From positions 17,080 to 81,079 of the forward strand of contig NMRB01001667.1 of assembly GCA_002633025.1 (NCBI GenBank): a stretch of DNA of 64,000 bases, written 5' to 3'. The stretch comes from Notospermus geniculatus. Taxonomy: Eukaryota > Nemertea > Pilidiophora > Heteronemertea > Lineidae. The stretch's first letter is position 1, and every line of letters starts with the position of its first letter. Of the stretch, positions 50,101 to 59,100 are shown one piece after another. The position numbers and the translations under genes were made by a program. The notes below the pieces were generated by a model, which was given only the letters and a program-made list of their open reading frames with translations, did not search any database and was not told the origin of the DNA.

Positions 50101-53100
50101 GTTGCCATGGCAATGACGATATTAACCCTTTCACGGCCTGTGGCAGTTTCATCAAAATTATATACACAAGTCAGAAAAGTCGCAGAAACCCTTTAACATG
50201 GGTATTCATCAGAAAGTGCTCACGGAGAGCTTTCTAATGAATGTATACTTGATATGGTTTAGTTAACTCTTGGTCTTGTTTCCAGATTTTTACATTTGCC
50301 TGGTTTCACCTCGGCAGTGAAAGGGTTAACAGCAATGAAGATGCCACTGATCTTGAGAAGGCTTTGGAATGGTCAATGGAAGATGACTATCATGAAGGCA
50401 AGATGAAGGTCACTCTGTCCTAAGGAAGGGTTTTATGATACGGACAACCTCTAGTCACGTCTTGCAGAGACAGATTGGCCCGCGAAGTCAGTATTCTTGA
50501 CAGAGTATAAAATTTTCTATCGGGGCAGCCACAACGAAGCACATCACAAAGACTAAGACAAGACGACAGTGGAAAGGCCAAGTAGGAATCGGGGAAGGAC
50601 TAGGCCTACATCAATGTGTTCTCTTCTCTGAAGATAAACGGCAGTATCTCAACTTGTGACCAGCTGAACATGGTCAATTGACACAATATCTCTGTCAAAT
50701 ACTGTAAAGTCTGGCAACATCTATCTTTGACCTAATGGAATGCGGAAGTCATGTAATGTGACAGAGCTTTGCAGTTTATAATCATGCCTGTCGATCACTT
50801 GTGGTCGTTCCCCGATTGTTCGCGTTGTCCACCGGTCATTCAATAGCCGCGTGTGATTAAAGGTCCGTGGAAAATCCAACGATCGATTTCCTAGCTTCCG
50901 CATTCCATTAGGTCAAAGATAGATGTTGCCAGACTTTAAAGCAAGATAATTTCACGGCTGGTAATTTTCGCGAATCAAGATTTATAGACATATTCGCTGC
51001 AGGATATTTTCGCAATGTCTCTGCTATTTTTTTTCAGTTTTCTTTCACGGACCATATTTATCACTTGCCTGTATTTATATTCGCGACAGGAAATTTTCGC
51101 GACTCGTACACTCTCGCGAAAATTTCCTGCACGCGAAATTTGCCTGCTTTACAGTACATGTACTACCAAGGGGACAGTAAATTGATCATCAGGCCTTTCA
51201 TTTACATAGACTGGGTTAGATCCTGCAGTTCTTTGGCTAATATTGGCACATCTCACTCTGATGGAATTTGGAGAATTTTAAAACGTGTTAGATGCAATTT
51301 CAGCACTGTTGCCCAGGACAGATTTTGGAAGAGTATCACATGGAACAAGGTTGATTTTTAGCAATTAAGCCTAATTTGGGCACACTTTTGTCCAGTTATA
51401 TTTTGGACACATGTCAAATTGTCTAGTCCTTCTACAGCCTAGCCACCATGTAACTGAAAGGCCAGGCCGTATGCGCAAAACATCTTCAGTGCAAAATTTC
51501 CCTTAATCTATTGTGCCAAACAATAGATAAGGGAAATTTTACACTTAGGATGTTTTGTGCATACAGCCCCTGGTACTTCAATTGACAGTGCATCTGGGGA
51601 TCACAAGTGCAGATACTGTCGTTTACCACTGAGGACTGAATTATCATTTGAAATCTGTTATGCATTCATTTATCATCAAAGCATATTATGCCAACCCTCG
51701 AAATACCAATAAATGTGAGATGGTCTAGAAAAATCTGTCAGAAGTCGCTGAATGATCAACAAGGCCTGTCAAATTGCCTGTGCATTAATCTGCTACTGTT
51801 TACCTGTTTTACGAGGTAAACTTTTATTTTCAGCTGTTGAAATGTGCACGTTCACCAAGGCCATTAACACTTTTCCTCAAATGCGATATCCGACACGTGA
51901 TCCTAGACTGCCTCAAAAAAACATTGACATAACAAAACCCACTGATACAAGAGGCAATAGACATCTGAGTCTCTTTTGACCATTTCTCAAATATTCATAG
52001 TGTCAGAGTGTTTATTTCAGTAGAAAGTCGAAAATGACAGTAAAAAAGTGATATAAAGAGCAAGTAGTGTGAATGAAAAAAGATTTTAGAAAAGTGTAAA
52101 ATATTCCATGCAAGTTGATATACCAGGTGTCACACAATTTACCACCCTGTGCTGCCCACCAGCAGAAGGTAGTTTCTCCCCACTGTTCCAAGGGAGTATG
52201 GTAAATTGAAATAACAGCTCCAAACTGAAGTACAAAGTATACAATAGTGCACAGTATGGCTGGTAGTCCAATTAATCATACTTCCCCTGATTTTGAAGGC
52301 AAATACTGTCTTTTACCATCAAAGGACAAAATCACGAACTTTAAAACATCCCTTACAATTCTTTGGCCCTTCCTTCCTTAACAAGCAGAACATTCAGCAC
52401 GAATATCAAACCACAGAACACGTACCACACCACAAACACGTTCAAACATTTATCAAACACGAGTCATTGACATCAACACCATGGTACAAATTTTGCAAAA
52501 TTTTACAACCAACATGTTTCTCAGTCCGTCAGCCAATTTCTTTCATCTTTGAACGTAGGTAACGCCCACCGTACACAGTGAAATTTTCCATAGTATTTTT
52601 CTTGACATACTGGTAGTACTGTATTCGACTTTTTCCATCAGGGCTGAAGCGGTAGCATTATTGGCCCTAAGTATGGAAGAGACTATCTGAAGTTTCTCTT
52701 GTCCTTCACTCGGGTGGAGTCATTTCCTGCCCTTGCAAAGGCACAAGGTGCAAGGTACCAGGGCTAACTGTCCCATGTGATGGATGTTAAAAATACCTCA
52801 GGTACAATGTGAAGGTACCACAGCTTACTGTCCCATGCGACAGATTGAAGAACCAGCAGGGATGATCCCAATATGGCCCAGGCAGGTTTCAAACCTGTGA
52901 CCTGCCACTTGCTAATCGGACAACAACCAGGTCATCAGGGCTCCTCAAATGCTGGTTCAGGGCCCAAGTCATAAATACAAAGACACACCTTAAGATTTTA
53001 TTGAGTATACTCAGAAAATTTCAGGATAAATTTCACCGTCTATAGTGGGCATACCGAATCTAACTTATTCAACTTTTCACAGGGAAAATGACGTACATCT

Positions 53101-56100
53101 GGCGGACGTATGGCGTATATACGGCATACGTCTGCCAGTCCTGGTTGCGTATATACCGTATATAAAAGTAGCTAGATTCGATTTGTATGTACGTCGTCGT
53201 ATGTACGCGGGATATATGGCGTATGCCATACGTACGGCATATACTCGGTGGACATATTTTTCCGTACGTAAGCCATATGTACACCGGACGTCCAGAGGAT
53301 GATCCATTGTACTATACGGCGGATATAAAAGTAACTGTACGTCCGCCGTATGTACGTCATTTTTCCTGTGTAGTTCCAGTGATCATTCTTGATTCTGTCA
53401 CATTTCAAAGAACAAATCACCAGCAAAAAGTGCCACAATTCTGAGAGCATCAAAAAATAAAAGGTCAGATGAATTTCTGTATCTGGAGAACTTACCAGTA
53501 ATTTGTCCGTTCGGTAAACGTGGTGGCTGCCAGTTCAGTGTCACGGCCAATGGCATGCTCTCCACGGCAACGGGGGTCAGGTCACGTGGTGCTGAGAATG
53601 GAGCTAAAAGAGAAGAAATAGAAATATTGTAAGGAATGCTGGTTTTGGCAGTCAATGAACCAAACACTTAGAAATTGAATAAGATTTTCATCCTTACAAA
53701 ACAATTGCTAAGAGATTGAAAAACATTACCATCCTCACAAAACAAGCTTTTGAGATTGAATAAGATTATCAACCTCATGAAACAAGATTTAGAGATTGAA
53801 TAAGATTATCATCCTCATGAAACAAGCTTTAGAGTTTCAATAAGATTATCATCCTCATGAAACAAGCTTTAGAGATTCAATAAGATTATCATCCTCACAA
53901 AACAAGCTTTAGAGATTGAATAAGATAATCAACCTCACAGAACAAGCTTTAGAGATTGAATAAGATTGTCATTCTCACAAAAAAAGCTTCAAAGATTGAA
54001 TAAAATTTAATCCTTACCGTCTTCAAATGTTGAGTTAATGACACTCAAACTCCACGTCGACTTTCGGCGACCTTTAATGACCTTCACCGAAAACTCATAC
54101 TGCTGGTTCGGTCGCAGATTATCAATATGCGCATTCAAATCTGTTGAATTTGCATATTTGAATTTGCGGGAGTTTGTCAGTGAATAGCGTACGGTGTAAT
54201 AGCGATTATCGATGATGTGTTGATTTTGGCCGAGAGTCGTGTCAGACCATGTGACCACTATTGTGTTTGGCGATAGGACGATTGCCCGAAGGCCAACTGG
54301 AGGAATCATGGGAGTGGCTGGCTCGGGTGCTGAAAAATTCGAAAAGATGAAACGCATTGATCGTTTGTCAGCTGTTAGCATATCAGTGATCTTTAAGGGC
54401 CGTATGCACCAACGTAGATTATCTTGAACTCAGCCTGAGCCAGAGCTTTTCAGTTGTTCAGGTTTGCCAGAGCATTATGACAATGGAAAAGCTGTGGCTC
54501 AACCTGAGTTCAAGATAATCTTTGTTGGTGCATACAGCGCCACGGGTACTCAAATTATTTGTCTGGCTGATAGACAACAGTTGACGCACTCCCGTAAAGC
54601 TACGACAGCTTCGTGAACAAGGTCCCTGTTCTGTTGCCCTCTCCCTTCCACAAAATCGCAAGGGACTTCAACCAGTAATTTCCGGGCAACGAGAAGGCTT
54701 TACTAGTGTATCAGAATATATTAACCCTTTCAGTGTGTATGATCCTGGGTCAACGTCATAAATTTGGAAGAGAACGTGTTAATGCTTCGTTCATTAAATG
54801 TTACAAGTGTGTGAAAAGTCTGACTTATAAGAATGGACGACCACAAACATACCCTCTTCTTTATAGTTCAATTAGAATGGAGCCACCTTACGCACCGGGT
54901 TATGCAAGTTCTGCCACAGAGGAAGTGTTTATCATTCACCTACACGTATGTTAAACCAGACTAGAGTGTGGTAATTTTTTCAGAATCACCCCATATACTT
55001 ACTTGTCTCCTCCCTGGTTATTACTGTCTCATAAATTGGACGGCCGTCTCCGACGCGATTGAATGCCCTCAAACTGATAACATATTCAGAGGCAGGTTCT
55101 GCAACAACAGAAGCACAATATTTCATACTAGAAGAATGAACATATACTGGGAAATCATCTGGTAATTTTCTCTGTAAATATTGGATTTTGGGTTTCCATC
55201 TCCCCACCCCCCAGTGGCCGAGTCACGAATCAGACTTTACAGTTCTTTTGTCTGTGAGTCGCTATAACCCAGAGATACAAACGTACAGAGTTACAACCAC
55301 ATAGCTCAAACCACTTTCAAAATATTGTCCTTTGAACTTTTTAACAGAAGGCCCATACTGGCCAAAATAAGAATCAAAACAAACTTGTTCAAAAGCAAAC
55401 TTGGCCTAGACCGCAGACCCATATGCACACACCAAGATCGGTTGAAATGTCAAGGTGCTAGAGAGCAGAGAGTGACAAGATAAAAGTTTATAAACCGGTC
55501 ATAAAAGACCACAGCTGGGCTCCAAGGACCCACAGCCTAAACTAAGCCGGCGAAAAACTTACTCAGGTCTTCAATTGTGAATAATCTCTGTTTGGCATCA
55601 AGGACTTGACTGTAAACATCAGGTATACCAATGCCATATCCGAGGGTGTAGCCTCGGACTTGAATATCTGAGTTGTGAGGGGGTGTCCAACTCACTACGA
55701 TGGAATTCGTAAAGGGTCGAACTCTGAGGGAGCTCGGTTGACTGGGTACCTCAGTTTCTGCAAAATAATAAGCATCAGTGAATGTACAATTTTTCTTTAT
55801 CTCCAGTCTATCCTGAAACCTTTCAATAGAACTCAGATGAGCTGCTCATTCAGCGCTACAATCTGAGCATTTCCGACCGGTACCCATTTAATACACCTGG
55901 GTGGAGAGAGGCCAGTGAGGCAGGACTTGCCCAAAGTCTCACACCCAGTGGGATTCGAACCCGGGACCTCTGACAGCTAGTTGGAGACCCGAACCACTAC
56001 ACCACTGTGGCTCCCCAAACCTACCATCTCTGTCCGTGGAGAAAGTAGTCGCTGCTTTCCATTCTGTCGGTGGCCCCGATCCATTCACATTCACCGCCCA

Positions 56101-59100
56101 CATCTTGATATTGTATTTTGTGCCGCGTGCCAAATCAGTCAAGACGTACAAACGCCGGTTGCCGTCTGTAGTAACTGACTGACTGCGCCGTGAATTTGCT
56201 TTTTTGTATTTAATCTTGTAGCCTGTGATGACCCCATTTTGGGATTCCTTCAGTGGAGGTTCCCAACGGACTATAACACTCTGGAAGAAAATGTCGGAAA
56301 ATGTATGAATGAAATGGACCATGGACCATGTGCTCAGCTGGGTGAATGTACCAGAAGAACAAATGACAAATGTGAAATCGAAATGTTCCCAGGCAAGCCT
56401 TGAGTTCCAGGTACAGAGGGCACCAAGACACCTGATCACATCAAGTCAGAAGATATTAGATCAAACATGCCACCAAATGACAAACTTTTGAACTTTGACC
56501 TCTGTGGCCTTTGAAAGTAGGCCAAATCAAAATCCCGCTACATGTCATGTACATGCACGTGTATCCTGATTAGAGGCAACAATGATGAAATAGAATAATG
56601 TACATTTCTTCTTTTCGTTGAAATGGACTGCTTATCACACCTGACCCATTTTGAAAATGTACAAACAGTAGGACCCTTACCGTAGAACTCGCTGTCTCCA
56701 GGGTCACATTCAACGGCTTCTCAGATGGCGCATCAGAATACGTCTTCGCCGAATAATCCTCAGTGCTCATTCCACGCCCATTTTTATTATACGCGACTAT
56801 CCGTACGTTATAACGGGTGAAAGTCTTCAGCTTGGTCAACGTGTACCCAGTGCCTGTCACGTCTATATCCTCCTCCTTTTTGGCATTGACTTCATAGTAG
56901 TAGAGTTTATAGTGTGTGATGGGGCCGCCTTTTGTGTCTATAGGTTCATCCCAATCGACGCGGATGCTCGTTGGTGACTTGACTGATAATCTCACGTTGG
57001 CAACTGCACCCGGGACGTGGACTGTTCGGGGAGACAGACAGTTTAACTTAAGCACATATGAAGTACTGTTAACAGCCATTTTAAACACCCCTGCCCTCTG
57101 ACGTACCACCACTACCAACCCCCCAAAAATCCTGGAATTGCCATCTGTCGGACTGTCATGCGTAGATTATTCTTACAGACAATCATTTAAACCACAGCGG
57201 AGGACTGTCCCTGTTGAGGTTATTTACACCGGTAGCGTATGCACAATGTAATGTGCAGGTTTGCAGAGTGCGTGTATGCTTTGTGCATGTGGTGGAGTAT
57301 ATGCATGTATGCAGTGTTGTATGCACGGAATAGGTCTGCGTAAAATTGCTTTGAAACTTTCAGAGATATTGCTGTGCTCGCTAGATAACCAGAACCATCT
57401 TGTCATGCATTTCACTCAGAGTTAAAACATGCACGAAAATTCCCAAGTCAACAGTCTATAGAGGCCTTGCAATGACGTCATCCAGTGGTGGCCATGCTGG
57501 AGGGCACAGGCCTTGATATGGTGCAGAGGTGTGATGTGTCCTGAGTGAAGTGCGCCACGCCATTGTTCGACGTAACGTCATTGGGGCATGCACGGCTCAT
57601 TTTGCTGCACCTCTGCAGCATGTGCCCCCCAGCATGGCGGCTTGTGATGTCATTTGCAAGGCCTCTATTACTAAAGGTGCTCCGCCTTGAGGGAGTTGTC
57701 TCGGAGAAGTCAGCTCTCAATGGACATTTCTCCATATTGCTTTCCTTATGACTTACGCTCAGACCAAAGTCACACGCACTTATGCCCCTAGATTTTGTGG
57801 CGGAGTTGCCCATACGTGACCTGGCACAACAAAATGAGTCGGAAGTCTCACAGAAGAAGACCAAAGTTGACACCAGACAACAACTACGGAAATCCACAAA
57901 GTCAAATTTCACAATGAGCAGACAATCCTGAAATCATCGAACTGTTGGTGTCACCTTGGACATGTTGGGTCTTCTTCTGTGCGCATTCCGACTCATTTTG
58001 CTGTGCCGGGTCACATACAGGCCACTCTCACACGGACAGGTACCGATATTTCCACTTCATCAAACTGCCTGCCCATGACCATTCCCCAGCACTTGGGATA
58101 AAGGAAACCCCTTCATCCCCCTCCAAATGTATTAAATTTCAAGATTTCACATGTTTAGTTCCACTAGCTACATTAGGAGATGAGAGGCCATTACCTCTGG
58201 GTCTCTTCCTATTCCATGCATACAACATTCAGCTTAGTAGATTTTTGATGGGAACTTTCGGAGGACAACCCCTGCAAAACTTCGATTTGTGGGAAGTTGA
58301 GAGAACTAATTGTCAGACCTTGAAATTCAACTTCCAAGGTTTTGAGGCACTCTTGTACTGACCCCTACAATTCACGAAAAGGGGCAAGCAGACACGCAAC
58401 ATAACCAATGAAGAGAGTTTGTGTTTTTCAAAAATATTTCAAGAAGTTGCAATGTCCAAAACTTTTTTCTGCAGTATTATTTCAAAAGCCCAACTGATGG
58501 CATAACATCCATTCATACCAGACAAATTATGTAATGTTGGAAGAAAACAGACGTCACGAGAAAAGCATGATGTTGAGTAGATAGGGGATCGAACCACCAA
58601 TACACAAATCCCAAACTGACGTGAACGAGAAAGATCTGCGCACTTCCGCCGAACTCGCAAACACAACCTCGGTCTGAAACTGAATGACGTGACGCAGAGA
58701 ACCCCACGATAGTGACGTCGACGACGTTGTGTGAGAGTCGACCATTGCTGAATCTGGATTGTATCACGTCAGCTGGTTTCAGGTCGAGGTTGTGTTTGCG
58801 ATTTTGGCGGAAGTGCGCAGATCTGGGAATTCGGGATTTTTCTATCACATTGTTGGCAGGCACAGATGTTCCACTGTGCCAATCTGACAACTCATGTTAT
58901 CTAAAAACTATTCCCTTAAACATGATCCAGTCCTCCGAATGTTCCCATGAAAAATTTGTTATGTTTTTTGGGTCAAGCTCAAGTAAACACAAAATCATAC
59001 TTGAAACATAGTGTACATGTTTGACTGTTGCTGAAACTAAGGGGTCAGGAGGGGCAGATCCAGGGAAGGGGCCCTGTCTTCTAACAAATCTAAGAAATGA

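Noticed and set aside
53045-53453. Six overlapping ORFs rich in Tyr/Arg
   Set aside because: All come from the CGTATATACGGC palindromes of one foldback element, which keep every frame open by symmetry.
55939-56439. 166-aa ORF taken as one coding unit
   Set aside because: Only the part at 56025-56280 is FN3 exon; the ends are intron and SINE.
57478-57912. 144-aa minus-strand ORF
   Set aside because: Spans two foldback elements; no domain or splice support.
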